The position numbers and the translations under genes were made by a program. Below, piece after piece: positions 45,578 through 54,947 of a DNA stretch of 64,000 nt (its first letter is position 1; each line of letters starts with the position of its first letter). The notes beneath the pieces were generated by a model that had not been told where the DNA came from, did not search any database, and saw nothing but the letters and a program-made list of their open reading frames with translations. Source of the stretch: Chloroflexota bacterium (lineage in GTDB: Bacteria; Chloroflexota; UBA11872); contig JAJDVX010000032.1 of NCBI GenBank assembly GCA_022825895.1, forward strand, positions 106,302-170,301, read 5' to 3'.

Positions 45578-45778
45578 CTAGCCGGCCAGCCGATCCGCCG
45601 CCACGGCAATGGCCACTGCGGCGCTCACGGATCCCAGCATCAAGCCGACTATCCACTTGGTCAGCCGATTCTCAAGATCGCCTATGGCCTTGTGGAGATC
45701 GGCTTTCGTCGCCAGGTGCTCGTAACCGCCTTCCAGGCGGCTGAGCCGGTCTCGGTCATCCATCGAAAGAGCGGTCAA
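45578..45778 (-). CDS. Small coiled-coil plus single-TM protein (paralogue)
   Basis: A 66-residue frame from ATG 45776-45778 (a second ATG lies 5 codons later). RDRLSRLEGGYEHLATKADL and HKAIGDLENRLTKW are amphipathic, and IVGLMLGSVSAAVAIAVAAD is one membrane segment. It shares LxRLE...EHLATKADL with the 2087-2260 protein. Topology and length suggest a membrane-tethered coiled coil of unknown role. Confidence 0.65.
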   Translation of the reverse strand: MTALSMDDRDRLSRLEGGYEHLATKADLHKAIGDLENRLTKWIVGLMLGSVSAAVAIAVAADRLAG

Positions 45779-45990
45779 GGTTCTGCCTCCAGGTGGTAGG
45801 TAAAACGTCTTCCGCCCTGCACACAGTTTACGGCCTCGCCACCTGACCCCAGGGCCTCGCGACCTCCCCGTCGCGCAACACGGTCAGACCGCAAGCTAGT
45901 AGCCTCCACCGGCTTTCGACGGCCGCGCCCCTTTGGCAACCGCGCCCACGCACCGCAGTATTGGGGACCGCACGGCTGGAGATTCGACCT

Positions 45991-47730
45991 ATGTCCACCG
46001 CTGGACTCACCTACGCCGGGCGTTTGAGCGATTTCGCCGCCGGGAACTGCCACCGAGTGCGCGCGGGCGACCGCACCCTGGTGCTCATCCGCAACGGCGA
46101 CGGCGTTTACGCCCTGGACAACCGCTGCCCCCACATGGGCTTCCCCCTCGATCGCGGCAGCGTCGACGACGGCATCCTCACCTGCCACTGGCATCACGCC
46201 CGCTTCGACCTGACGACGGGCGGCACCTTCGACCTCTGGGCCGACGACGTGCCGGCGTTTCCGACGCAGGTCATCGACGGCGACGTCTGGATCGACCTGC
46301 GTAACGGCCGCGACGAACTGGCGCACCACCGTCGCCGCCTGCGCGCCGGCCTGGAGCAGAACCTCTCGCTGGTGATCGCCAAGGCCGCGGTTTCGCTGCT
46401 TGAAGGCGGCGCGGATCCCCGCGAACCTTTCCGCATCGGGCTCGAGTTCGGCACCCGCTACCAGAGCGACGGCTGGGGCCCCGGCCTCACGGTCCTCACC
46501 TGCATGATGAACTTGCTCCCGCATCTGCCGCCTGAGCAGCACGCGCGGGCGCTGTTTCACGGGCTTTCCAACGTCGCCGGCGACTCGTCCGGATCGCCGC
46601 CCAAGTTCGAGGTCGGCCCCCTGCCCGACGCCCCAGCTGACCCGGCCACGCTCAAGCGCTGGTTCCGGCGCTTCGTCGACGTACGCGACGCCACCGGCGC
46701 CGAACGCTGCCTGCTCACGGCCATCCAGGCCGGGATGGACCAGGCCGCCATCGCCGACATGCTCTTCGCCGCGGCCACCGATCACCGCTACCTGTCCAAT
46801 GGCCACGTGCTCGACTTCACCAACAAGGCCCTGGAAGCCCTGGACATTGCCGGCTGGGACCTGGCCGAGACGGTCATCGGCTCCCTCGCCCGCGGCTACG
46901 CCGACGCCGGCCGCATGGAGGAGTCCAACGCGTGGCGCCGGCCGATCGACCTCGTGGAGATCCTGGAAGACACGTTCGAGGCACTCCCCGACATCCTGGC
47001 GGCCGACATCAAGCTCACCCAATGGGACGGCCGGGCGGGCCTCATCGAAACCGTGCTGGGCGAGGATCCCCAGGCCATCGCCGACTCGCTCACGGACGCC
47101 CTGCGCCACGGCGCCGATCCCGTCGAGCTTGCCGACGCCGTCACCCAGGCCGCCATCACCCGCGTCGCCCAATTCCACGTCACCAACGAGTTCGGCGACT
47201 GGGACCGCGCGCTCCACACCCTCTCGTTCGCCAACGCCGTCCGCGGCGGCCTGGAGCGATCCGGCTCGCGCGAACTGGTGCGCGGCATCTACGACGCGGC
47301 CATGAGCGTCTACCTGGACCGATTCCTCAACGTCCCGCCCGCTCGTCTGCCTTCCGCCAACGGCCACACGTCGGGTGACGAGTTGCTAGAGAGCTGGCCA
47401 GACCTGCTGGACCGTCAACAGCAAGTCGACCAGGCCGCCGGCCTCGTCGTGGACTACCGCTCGACCGACGCGCCCGTTGAGGCCTTGCTCGCCGCGCTGG
47501 GCGGCGGCCTCTTGCGCGAGGACCGCAACTTCCACACCATCCAGGCCGTCGAAGCCAGCATTCACCAGGCCAACCTGAGCGACGACCCCGCCGACGCCAC
47601 CCTGGCGCTGGTGGCCGGCGCCCGCTATCTCGCGGCCCACGCGCCCACCGTCCGGTCCCAGGGCCAGACGTTCCAGATTGCCCAGCGCCTGCAGCGCGGC
47701 GAACGCCTGTTCGAGGAGGCGTCCGACTGA
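45991..47730 (+). CDS. Rieske [2Fe-2S] domain fused to a large helical domain
   Basis: A 579-residue protein from ATG 45991. Residues 1-110 are a Rieske domain with the cluster ligands C46-P-H48 (NRCPHMGFPLDRG) and C65-H-W-H68 (TCHWHHARFDLTTG). The remaining 460 residues are almost entirely helical, with many His residues (e.g. LPPEQHARALFHGLSNVAGD; ATDHRYLSNGHVLDFTN) and no recognisable family. It is not a ring-hydroxylating oxygenase alpha subunit, because no 2-His-1-carboxylate DxxHxxxxH pattern is seen. The zinc dehydrogenase gene follows 23 nt later, so electrons may pass between them. Unique or rare fusion; function unknown. Confidence 0.8.
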   Translation: MSTAGLTYAGRLSDFAAGNCHRVRAGDRTLVLIRNGDGVYALDNRCPHMGFPLDRGSVDDGILTCHWHHARFDLTTGGTFDLWADDVPAFPTQVIDGDVWIDLRNGRDELAHHRRRLRAGLEQNLSLVIAKAAVSLLEGGADPREPFRIGLEFGTRYQSDGWGPGLTVLTCMMNLLPHLPPEQHARALFHGLSNVAGDSSGSPPKFEVGPLPDAPADPATLKRWFRRFVDVRDATGAERCLLTAIQAGMDQAAIADMLFAAATDHRYLSNGHVLDFTNKALEALDIAGWDLAETVIGSLARGYADAGRMEESNAWRRPIDLVEILEDTFEALPDILAADIKLTQWDGRAGLIETVLGEDPQAIADSLTDALRHGADPVELADAVTQAAITRVAQFHVTNEFGDWDRALHTLSFANAVRGGLERSGSRELVRGIYDAAMSVYLDRFLNVPPARLPSANGHTSGDELLESWPDLLDRQQQVDQAAGLVVDYRSTDAPVEALLAALGGGLLREDRNFHTIQAVEASIHQANLSDDPADATLALVAGARYLAAHAPTVRSQGQTFQIAQRLQRGERLFEEASD

Positions 47731-47753
47731 CCGGAAACAACTCCGAAGGTGTC

Positions 47754-48857
47754 GTGGCCGTATTCCACGGGATCAAGCAGCCCTTCACATTTCTCAGCTT
47801 CCCGATTCCCGAGCCGGGCGCAGGCGCCGTGGTCCTCAAGATGCGGCTCGCCAACATCTGCGGGTCGGACCTGCACTACTGGCGCGGCGACGCCGACCTG
47901 GTGGGCCGCGGCTTCGAAATGCCCTACGCCCTCGGCCACGAGGGCGTCGGCGAGGTCTACCGCCTCGGCGCGGGCGTCACTACCGACTCCGCCGGGCAGC
48001 CGGTCCGCGAGGGCGACCGCGTCGTCTTCCGCTACTTCGATCCCTGCGGCCGCTGCGCCGTCTGCCTGCGCGACCACCCCTACGCCTGTCCCTACCGGCA
48101 GCGCGAACGCCTGCGCGGCGTGCGCCACTGGCCCCACTTCCGCGGCACCTTCGCCCAGTACTACTACCTCTATCCGCGCCACACCATGTTCCGCGTCCCC
48201 GAGCAACTCACCGACGCGTCCGTCGCCGGCGTGAACTGCGCGCTCACGCAGGTGGTCTCCGGCCTCGATCGGGCCAAGCTCCGCCCCGGCGAAAGCGTGG
48301 CCATCCAGGGCGCCGGCGGCCTGGGGCTCTACGCCGCCGCCATCGCCAAATCACGCGGCGCCGGCCCCATCATCGCCATCGACGGCATTCCCTCGCGGCT
48401 CGACTTGGCCCGCGCCTTCGGCGCCGACGAAACCATCGACATCACGCAGGCCGACACACCCGAGGCCCGCGTACAAGCTGTCCGCGACCTCACCGGCGGC
48501 CTCGGCGCAGATATCACCCTTGAACTCGTGGGCCACCCGGGCGTCGTCGCCGAAGGCGTCTACATGACCGCGCCCGGCGGACGCTTCGTCGAAATCGGCA
48601 ACATCAACGTGGGCTGGGCGGGCTCGTTCGACCCGTCCGACGCCGTGCTGCGCAGCGTCACGCTAATCGGCGTCGCCCACTACCGGGCCCGTGACCTCGC
48701 CGCCGCGCTGGTCTTCGTCGCCCGCGAGTCCGGACGCCTGCCCTTCGATCAAATGCTCGCCAGCCGATTTGACCTGTCGGACATTAACCAGGCGTTCGAA
48801 TTGCAGGACGCAGGGCGCGTAACGCGGAGCGCGCTGGCGCCACACCCCGCCCATTAG
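47754..48857 (+). CDS. Zinc-dependent alcohol dehydrogenase family protein
   Basis: A 367-residue MDR enzyme from GTG 47754. The catalytic zinc Cys is in ANICGSDLHYW, with HE in LGHEGVGEV; the structural zinc site has the CGRCAVCLRDHPYAC cluster. The Rossmann motif is IQGAGGLGLYAAAIAKSRGA. It ends DLSDINQAFELQDAGRVTRS, typical for the family, so the 3' end is real. Possible partner of the Rieske fusion. The convergent MMPL gene overlaps its last 195 nt. Confidence 0.9.
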   Translation: MAVFHGIKQPFTFLSFPIPEPGAGAVVLKMRLANICGSDLHYWRGDADLVGRGFEMPYALGHEGVGEVYRLGAGVTTDSAGQPVREGDRVVFRYFDPCGRCAVCLRDHPYACPYRQRERLRGVRHWPHFRGTFAQYYYLYPRHTMFRVPEQLTDASVAGVNCALTQVVSGLDRAKLRPGESVAIQGAGGLGLYAAAIAKSRGAGPIIAIDGIPSRLDLARAFGADETIDITQADTPEARVQAVRDLTGGLGADITLELVGHPGVVAEGVYMTAPGGRFVEIGNINVGWAGSFDPSDAVLRSVTLIGVAHYRARDLAAALVFVARESGRLPFDQMLASRFDLSDINQAFELQDAGRVTRSALAPHPAH

Positions 48858-51329
48858 GTGTAGCACCTCCCACAGCCACGCCTGCGTCGCCCCCGCGGCA
48901 TCGCGCCACAAGCCGCCCGTGCGGCCGATCGCCGTCCCCGCCGCGGCCCGGCTGCCGGCGGCCGCGGCCCGGAGCGCCAGCGAAAGCGGGCTGGGCTCGC
49001 CGACGCCCGCCGCAGCCGCATCCAGTCGCGAGGGCCACCAGTTCCAACGCCCCAGCAGCAGCACGATGCTGGGCACAAACAGCGCCCGCACGATAAACGT
49101 GTCGATCAGGACTCCCAACGCCACCGCGAACCCCAATTGGTAGATGTCCCGCAGCGGGAAGGTCGTCAGAACCGAGAACGTACCGGCCAGGATCAGGCCG
49201 GCCGACGTGATCACCCCTCCGGTCTGCGCCACCGCGGCGCGGACCCCGCCGACCAGTCCGCGCGTCCGAATCTCCTCTCGCACCCGCGAGATGATCAGGA
49301 TGTTGTAGTCCGCCCCCAGCGCCGCCAGGAAAATGAACATCCACACGACGTTCTGATAGCCCAGCCCGGGATGCCCCAGCACCTGCTGGAAAATCACGAC
49401 TGAAATGCCCACGGTGGCCAGGAAGCTCAGCAGCACGCTGCCCAGCAGATAGGTGGCCGCCACCAGGCTGCGCAGGAGCAGCAGCAGGATGATCCAGATC
49501 ATCACCGCCACGATCGGCCCCACCACCGCCATGTCGCGGTTGACCGCATCGCGAGCGTCGGCCTGCAAGGCCGTTGGACCGCCAACCACGACTTCCGCAT
49601 CGTCCAGCGAACCAGTGGCCGCACGCCGCGCAACCTCGCGAATCTCGGAGACCCGCTCGATCGCCGGGAGCCCATAGGGGTCGTCCGTCATCACCACGTC
49701 CAGCCGAGCCGTGGTGCCGTCCGGCGAGACGAAGCGGCGCCCGGCCAGATAGGTCGCCAGCACGGCCCGCGTCTGCTCATCCGCATCGGTTGCCCCGCCC
49801 ACGGCCGGCGCCGCGCCCGCCGGTTCGCCTGGCGGCGGCCCGGCGCGCAGCGCGCGCGGAATCTGGGGAATCGCCGCCTGGAGCGTCGCCGCGTCGACCG
49901 CAGGCGGGTCACCGGTTGGGCGTGTGGGGCCGGTCACGCGCGCCACGCCCGGCACGCCGGCCACCGCCTCGGCCACCCGGTCCAGGTCGACCAGGCTGGC
50001 ATCCACGTTCGTCGTGCGCACCACAATGTTGGAAGGCGCCAGTTCCCCCGCGCCGAAGTGCTCGTCCAGGATCCCGGCCCCTACCTTGGCCTCGGCGCTG
50101 TCCGGAAATCCGTCGATGAAATCGAAGCTGGACCTGGTGCTGGACGCCCCGGCGGCAAATCCAACCAGCAGGATCAGCGTCGCCGCCAACGTAGCCAGCG
50201 GATAGCGAACCACCGTGTTGGCCACCCGCGACCAGAGGCGAGAGCGCGCCGTTCCGCTCACCTGCATCCGGCCCGGCCAGAACGCCGCTCGACCCAGCAA
50301 TACCGTCAGGGCCGGGATCAGCGTCAGCCCGCTCGCCACCATCAGGAACATCGCCACGGCCAGCATCGGCCCCATCGCCTGGAACGATCCGAACGTCGCC
50401 AGCAGCAGCGCCAGCATCGCCACGATCGTGGTGCCCCCGCTCGACGCAATCGACGGTCCGATGCGTTGCACCGACACCCGCATGGCCCGCCAGCGGTCGG
50501 GCTGCCGTCGCAGTTCCTCCCGATAGCGGGAGACGATAAACAGCGTGAAGTCGGTCCCGGCCCCGAACATCAGCACCGACAGCAGCGCCGTCACCTGGCC
50601 GTTCAGCGTCAACCCGAAGTTCTCGGTCAGCAAGGCGGCCACGGCTTGCGCCATCAGCACCGTCCAGCCCACCCCGACCAGCGGCAGCAGCGCCAGCGCC
50701 GGCGAGCGGTAGATCAGCAGCAAGAGCGCCAGCACCAACAAGACCGTGAACACGGTGATGCGGAAGTCGAACGCCCCGATGACCTCCGTGGCGTACGCCG
50801 CAATCCCCGCCGGACCCGTCACCGCGACCGTCAGGCCCGCGGGATCCGTTCGGGCCCGCGCCTGCTCGCCAATCCACGCCAGCACGTCCAGGAAGTGCGA
50901 ATCCGCCGGCGAGCCCGTGATCGTGACGATCGCCATCACCGTCGTCCGGTCAGGAGCCAGCAGCGACCCGGCCAGGTGGGGCGTGGTGCTCAGCGCAACC
51001 ACCGATTCGATGTCCGGCGGCGCCCCCTCCGCCTGCAACGCCGCGTCCACCTCGGCCACCGTCGCCAGGTCCCTATCCGACAGTCCGTCGGGACGGTGAA
51101 AGACAACGATGGCCGGAACGCCCTGGCTGCCCGGAAACTTCTCGGCAACCAGTTCCAGCGCCCGCTGCGACTCCGAGCGGCTCGGCAGGAAATCCGCTTG
51201 GCCGTTAGTCGTGACGTCGGACAGGGGCGGCGCCGTCAGGTAGAGAACGAGACCGACGACCACCCAGGCGAGAAAGACGCCGGCGGCCCGTCGCCAACCA
51301 CCGCACGAACCGGCCAGCAGCCCAAACAT
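48663..51329 (-). CDS. MMPL-family RND-type transporter (1)
   Basis: An 888-residue transporter. ATG 51327-51329 is used as start because the paralogue begins at the same MFGLL; the frame is open to a TTG at 51362. It has 12 membrane segments in two halves, with GAGTDFTLFIVSRYREELRR and GADYNILIISRVREEI, the proton-relay loops of MMPL proteins. Large outer loops are rich in Ser/Thr and Pro. The last 105 residues have no counterpart in gene 2, and the last 64 are encoded antisense to the dehydrogenase; that tail is probably a run-through after a lost stop. MMPL proteins export lipids or glycolipids. Confidence 0.85.
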   Translation of the reverse strand: MFGLLAGSCGGWRRAAGVFLAWVVVGLVLYLTAPPLSDVTTNGQADFLPSRSESQRALELVAEKFPGSQGVPAIVVFHRPDGLSDRDLATVAEVDAALQAEGAPPDIESVVALSTTPHLAGSLLAPDRTTVMAIVTITGSPADSHFLDVLAWIGEQARARTDPAGLTVAVTGPAGIAAYATEVIGAFDFRITVFTVLLVLALLLLIYRSPALALLPLVGVGWTVLMAQAVAALLTENFGLTLNGQVTALLSVLMFGAGTDFTLFIVSRYREELRRQPDRWRAMRVSVQRIGPSIASSGGTTIVAMLALLLATFGSFQAMGPMLAVAMFLMVASGLTLIPALTVLLGRAAFWPGRMQVSGTARSRLWSRVANTVVRYPLATLAATLILLVGFAAGASSTRSSFDFIDGFPDSAEAKVGAGILDEHFGAGELAPSNIVVRTTNVDASLVDLDRVAEAVAGVPGVARVTGPTRPTGDPPAVDAATLQAAIPQIPRALRAGPPPGEPAGAAPAVGGATDADEQTRAVLATYLAGRRFVSPDGTTARLDVVMTDDPYGLPAIERVSEIREVARRAATGSLDDAEVVVGGPTALQADARDAVNRDMAVVGPIVAVMIWIILLLLLRSLVAATYLLGSVLLSFLATVGISVVIFQQVLGHPGLGYQNVVWMFIFLAALGADYNILIISRVREEIRTRGLVGGVRAAVAQTGGVITSAGLILAGTFSVLTTFPLRDIYQLGFAVALGVLIDTFIVRALFVPSIVLLLGRWNWWPSRLDAAAAGVGEPSPLSLALRAAAAGSRAAAGTAIGRTGGLWRDAAGATQAWLWEVLHLMGGVWRQRAPRYAPCVLQFERLVNVRQVKSAGEHLIEGQASGLAGDEDQRGGEVTGPVVGDAD

Positions 51330-51455
51330 CTCGCGAAACCCCGGCGCGCCTGCGAACTTCAACCGCTACATAAAATCCTGCGGCCGGCTGAACGGACCGG
51401 TCGTGGTATTCCCCACAATCCGCCTGCGCCGCGGCCGCCTCGGACTGGGACGTCG

Positions 51456-53804
51456 TTAGGTCTGCCTAGCCGCCGTCGCTGCCGCTTTCTGAGGCTCGAT
51501 TCGCGACGGCCACCAATTCCAGCGCCGCAGCAGCAGCACGATGCTCGGCACGAACAACGCCCGCACGATAAAGGTGTCCATCAGCACGCCCAGTGCGACC
51601 GCGAACCCAAGCTGATAGATATCGCGCAACGGAAACGTGGTCAGAACCGAGAACGTCCCAGCCAGGATCAGGCCGGCCGAAGTAATCACCCCGCCGGTTC
51701 GCGCCAGGGCCGTGCGAACGCCTTCCACCAGCCCTCGCTCCTGAACCTCCTCGCGCACCCGCGAGATGATCAGGATGTTGTAGTCGGCCCCCAGCGCCGC
51801 CAGGAAGATGAACATCCAGACGGGGTTCTGATAGCCGACCCCGGGGTGATCCATGACGTTTTGAAAGATCACGACCGAGAGCCCAACCGCCGACAGGAAA
51901 CTCAGAACCACACTGCCCAGCAGGTAGGTCGCCGCCACCACGCTGCGCAGCAAGGCCAGGAGAATTATCCAGATCAGCACGATCACGATCGGACCGATGA
52001 GCGCCGTGTCGCGATTCACGGAGGCCCGCGCGTCGGTTTGCAGCGCCGTAGGACCGCCAACCAGGATCTCCGCGTTCTCCAGCGACGTTCCGACAGCGAC
52101 CGAGCGCACGATCTCGCGGATGTCCTCAATGCGATCGATCGCCGGCACCTCGTACGGCTGGTCCGCCATCACCACGTCCAACCGGGCGGTGGTCCCGTCG
52201 GGCGATACGAACCGTCGGCCGGCGAAGTAGGTCTGCAGGACGGCCTGCTGCTGCGGATCCACGTTGGCCGGCGGCCCCGCGGACGGCGCGCCGCCAGGCG
52301 GACCGCTTGGCGTTCCGTCCCGTACCGCCGCCGGCAACTGCGGAATCGCCGCCTGCAGCGTTGCCGCGTCAACCGCCGATACTTCCCCGGTCGGACGCGT
52401 AGGCCCGCTCACCCGTGCGACGCCCGGCACTGCCGCCACGGCCTGCGTGAGCTGATCCAGGTCTACCAGGCTTCCGTCGACATCGGTCGTGCGGACGTAA
52501 ATGTTCGTCGGCGCAAGTTCGCCGGCGCCGAAGCTGTCGTCCATGATCTGCGCGCCGATCTTCGACTCGGCGCCGTCGGGGAATCCATCGATAAAGCTGA
52601 AGTTCGGCTTCATGCTGGGTGCGCCCGCCGCAAACACCACCAGGAGCGCCAGCGTCATCGCAAACGTGGCGACCGGACGCCGCGTCACGACGTCTGCCAC
52701 CCGCGACCAGATGCGCGAGTGCTCCGTGCCGCTCACGTGCATCTGGCCCGGCCAGAAGGCTGCGCGGCCCAGCAGGACCGCCAGCGCCGGCACGAGGGTG
52801 AGACCGCTCACAAGCATCAGGAAGATCGCCATGGCCAGAACCGGACCCATCGCCTGGAATGATCCAAAGCTGGCCAGCAGCAATGCCAACATGGCCGCGA
52901 TCGTCGTGCCCGCACTCGAAGCGATAGCCGGCCCGATCCGTTGGAGCGACACCTCCATGGCTCGCCAGCGATCCGGCTGCCGGCGCAGCTCCTCGCGGTA
53001 CCGCGCCACGATGAATAACGTGAAGTCGGTGCCCGCGCCGAACATCAGCACCGACATGAGGGCGGTGACCTGCCCGTTCAGCGACAGCCCAAAGTTGTCG
53101 GCCAGCAACGCAGCGACCGATTGCGCGACCAGCAACGTCCAGCCCACCCCCGCCAATGGCAACAAGGCCAGCGCCGGCGAGCGGTAGATCACGAGAAGCA
53201 GCACCAGGACCAGCAAGACCGTGATCATCGTGACCCGGAAGTCGAAAGTTCCAAATACCTCGACGGCATCGGAGACGATTCCGGCCGGGCCAGTGACCGC
53301 CACCGTCAGGCCGATGTCTTCGACTTCGGCCCGCGCCTGGTCGCGAATCCACTGCACGGCCGCTCCGAACGTCTCGGTGTCGCGGGCGCCCGAAAGCGTG
53401 ACGATCGTGGTCACGGTCGTTCCGTCGGGCGCCGTCAGCGCGCTCGCGGCGTCGGGTGACCCGCTCAATGAGAGAACCGACTGGATTTCCTCCGGCGCGC
53501 TATCCGACTGCAACGCCGTGTCAGCCTTGGCTATGGCCGCCAGGTCGGCATCCGACAGCCCCTCAGGGCGATGAAAGACGACGATGGCCGGCACACCCTG
53601 TCCGCGCGGGAACTTCTCCGAGACCAGTTCCAGGACGCGTCGGGACTCCGAGTCGCTCGGCAGGAAGTCTTCCTGGCTGGTCGTCGTCACGTCGCCCAGC
53701 GGCGGTGCCGCCACGATCACGACCACGCCCACCACGATCCACGCGACGATCACGGCCGCCGCCCGCCGCCAACTGGCGGCCAGGCAGGCCAGCAATCCAA
53801 ACAT
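51456..53804 (-). CDS. MMPL-family RND-type transporter (2)
   Basis: A 782-residue protein; ATG 53802-53804 is used because GAGG lies 5 nt upstream (a GTG two codons earlier is also open). It is highly similar to gene 1 along its whole length (e.g. both share TRYREEL-like and GADYNILIISRVREE loops, YQNPVWMFIFLAALG and LTTFPLRDIYQLGFAVALGV) and ends normally after WNWWPSRIEPQK. The pair is a tandem duplication 126 nt apart on the same strand. It likely moves lipids or surface glycolipids across the membrane. Confidence 0.9.
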   Translation of the reverse strand: MFGLLACLAASWRRAAAVIVAWIVVGVVVIVAAPPLGDVTTTSQEDFLPSDSESRRVLELVSEKFPRGQGVPAIVVFHRPEGLSDADLAAIAKADTALQSDSAPEEIQSVLSLSGSPDAASALTAPDGTTVTTIVTLSGARDTETFGAAVQWIRDQARAEVEDIGLTVAVTGPAGIVSDAVEVFGTFDFRVTMITVLLVLVLLLVIYRSPALALLPLAGVGWTLLVAQSVAALLADNFGLSLNGQVTALMSVLMFGAGTDFTLFIVARYREELRRQPDRWRAMEVSLQRIGPAIASSAGTTIAAMLALLLASFGSFQAMGPVLAMAIFLMLVSGLTLVPALAVLLGRAAFWPGQMHVSGTEHSRIWSRVADVVTRRPVATFAMTLALLVVFAAGAPSMKPNFSFIDGFPDGAESKIGAQIMDDSFGAGELAPTNIYVRTTDVDGSLVDLDQLTQAVAAVPGVARVSGPTRPTGEVSAVDAATLQAAIPQLPAAVRDGTPSGPPGGAPSAGPPANVDPQQQAVLQTYFAGRRFVSPDGTTARLDVVMADQPYEVPAIDRIEDIREIVRSVAVGTSLENAEILVGGPTALQTDARASVNRDTALIGPIVIVLIWIILLALLRSVVAATYLLGSVVLSFLSAVGLSVVIFQNVMDHPGVGYQNPVWMFIFLAALGADYNILIISRVREEVQERGLVEGVRTALARTGGVITSAGLILAGTFSVLTTFPLRDIYQLGFAVALGVLMDTFIVRALFVPSIVLLLRRWNWWPSRIEPQKAAATAARQT

Positions 53805-53933
53805 CGACACCTCGCCCCGCCCCGGACCTACGACCGCAGAGTGTGGCAGGTTTTCAACTCAGATTGTGAAAATCTTCACCAAGTCGGATCGGACCGATCC
53901 GCCGCCGACCGTCGGAACCCCGTTGCGGTCGGG

Positions 53934-54470
53934 CTAGAGCAGCCCCAACTGCTGCCGAAACCCCAGCGAGTCGAACATCGCCCAACTCTCGGCAATTCTG
54001 TCCCCTTCGAACCGGTAGATATAGATCGCCGACGCCTCGAACGTGTTCCCGCTCGGCTGGATCCCCAGGCCCGGTCCGGTGTGCGTGCCCCGCCACGTCA
54101 CCCGCGCAATGATCTTGCCCGGCGCCATGATCCACTCGTCCGCGGTGATGCTCAGGTCGGGAAACGAGCTGCGCAGTTCCGGGATCTCGATCTTGAATCC
54201 ATCGCGTCCGATCGTCCGTCCGTCCTGCATGTGCAGCACGTAGTCCGTCGTGAACAGCTCATCGATCAGGCTGATGTCGCCGTTGTTCCACGACTCCTCG
54301 TAGAACCGTTCGATCAACGCCCGCTCTGCCGCCCCGGCCACCCCCTCAGGCTCACTGCCGCCCAGCGCCACCGACAAGATCGCCCCAACCACCGCCCCAA
54401 CCGCAGCCGCCAGCAACGCCGACACGAGCACCGTGTACATGACCGGACGCCCCGACGTCGTCTGCCTCAC
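53934..54470 (-). CDS. SnoaL-like ester cyclase-type protein with membrane anchor
   Basis: A 178-residue protein from ATG 54468-54470. An N-terminal hydrophobic segment (YTVLVSALLAAAVGAVVGAI) is followed by a SnoaL-like NTF2 fold of 120 residues with YEESWNNGDISLIDELFTTD, VLHMQDGRTIGRDG and the closing RFEGDRIAESWAMFDSLGFR. SnoaL-like proteins cyclise polyketides or isomerise small molecules, often acting as detoxification enzymes. The membrane anchor is unusual. Confidence 0.82.
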   Translation of the reverse strand: MRQTTSGRPVMYTVLVSALLAAAVGAVVGAILSVALGGSEPEGVAGAAERALIERFYEESWNNGDISLIDELFTTDYVLHMQDGRTIGRDGFKIEIPELRSSFPDLSITADEWIMAPGKIIARVTWRGTHTGPGLGIQPSGNTFEASAIYIYRFEGDRIAESWAMFDSLGFRQQLGLL

Positions 54471-54558
54471 AGAATCCAGTCCTCTTCAGCACGGACCGTT
54501 GGCGACGGCCAGTCTAGGACGCACCGACCCATCAGCGACTCAGCGGACGGCGCGCCCA

Positions 54559-54912
54559 CTAGACCGTCGAAGCTGCCTCGCGGTCGCCTCGATGCTCCCC
54601 CATCTCCTCCAGCATCGACCGAATCGTCGTCGCCGCCACGTCCAGGCCTCGAAAGTAAACCTCCCGATACGTGTCGTCCGAAGCCCCGAAGTAAAAGTGG
54701 GTAGGTGCGTACTGAATCCCCGCGAATGACCTGGCCTCGGCGGACTCCGCACCGTACGTGTCGGCAATCGCGGCGGTCGCGTCTTCTCTCCACTTCTGGA
54801 ACTCCCGCGATCCAACCACCCGCTCCGGAGACCGCCACGCCAGTTCCTTGAGTCGCGGAACCGCGTCCAACGCCCTGGTCAGCTGCTCGACTGAATCCGC
54901 GTCAGTCGACAT
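54559..54912 (-). CDS. Hypothetical helical protein
   Basis: A 117-residue protein from ATG 54910-54912, mostly helical and acidic: VEQLTRALDAVPRLKELAWR, FQKWREDATAAIADTYGAES, ARSFAGIQYAPTHFYFG. It has the general look of the small helical domain found before various effector domains, but no effector follows. Family unknown. Confidence 0.55.
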   Translation of the reverse strand: MSTDADSVEQLTRALDAVPRLKELAWRSPERVVGSREFQKWREDATAAIADTYGAESAEARSFAGIQYAPTHFYFGASDDTYREVYFRGLDVAATTIRSMLEEMGEHRGDREAASTV

Positions 54913-54947
54913 CGTCTCCGCCCAACGTCATCGCCGGAACGCCGGCC

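Noticed and set aside
45775..47367. 530-codon minus-strand frame opposite the Rieske fusion
   Set aside because: The plus-strand gene has intact Rieske motifs; the antisense product has no domain.
50058..52862. 934-codon plus-strand open frame across both MMPL genes
   Set aside because: It is antisense to two clear transporters and gives an Arg/Gln/His-rich product with no domains. It is a by-product of GC-rich codon usage.
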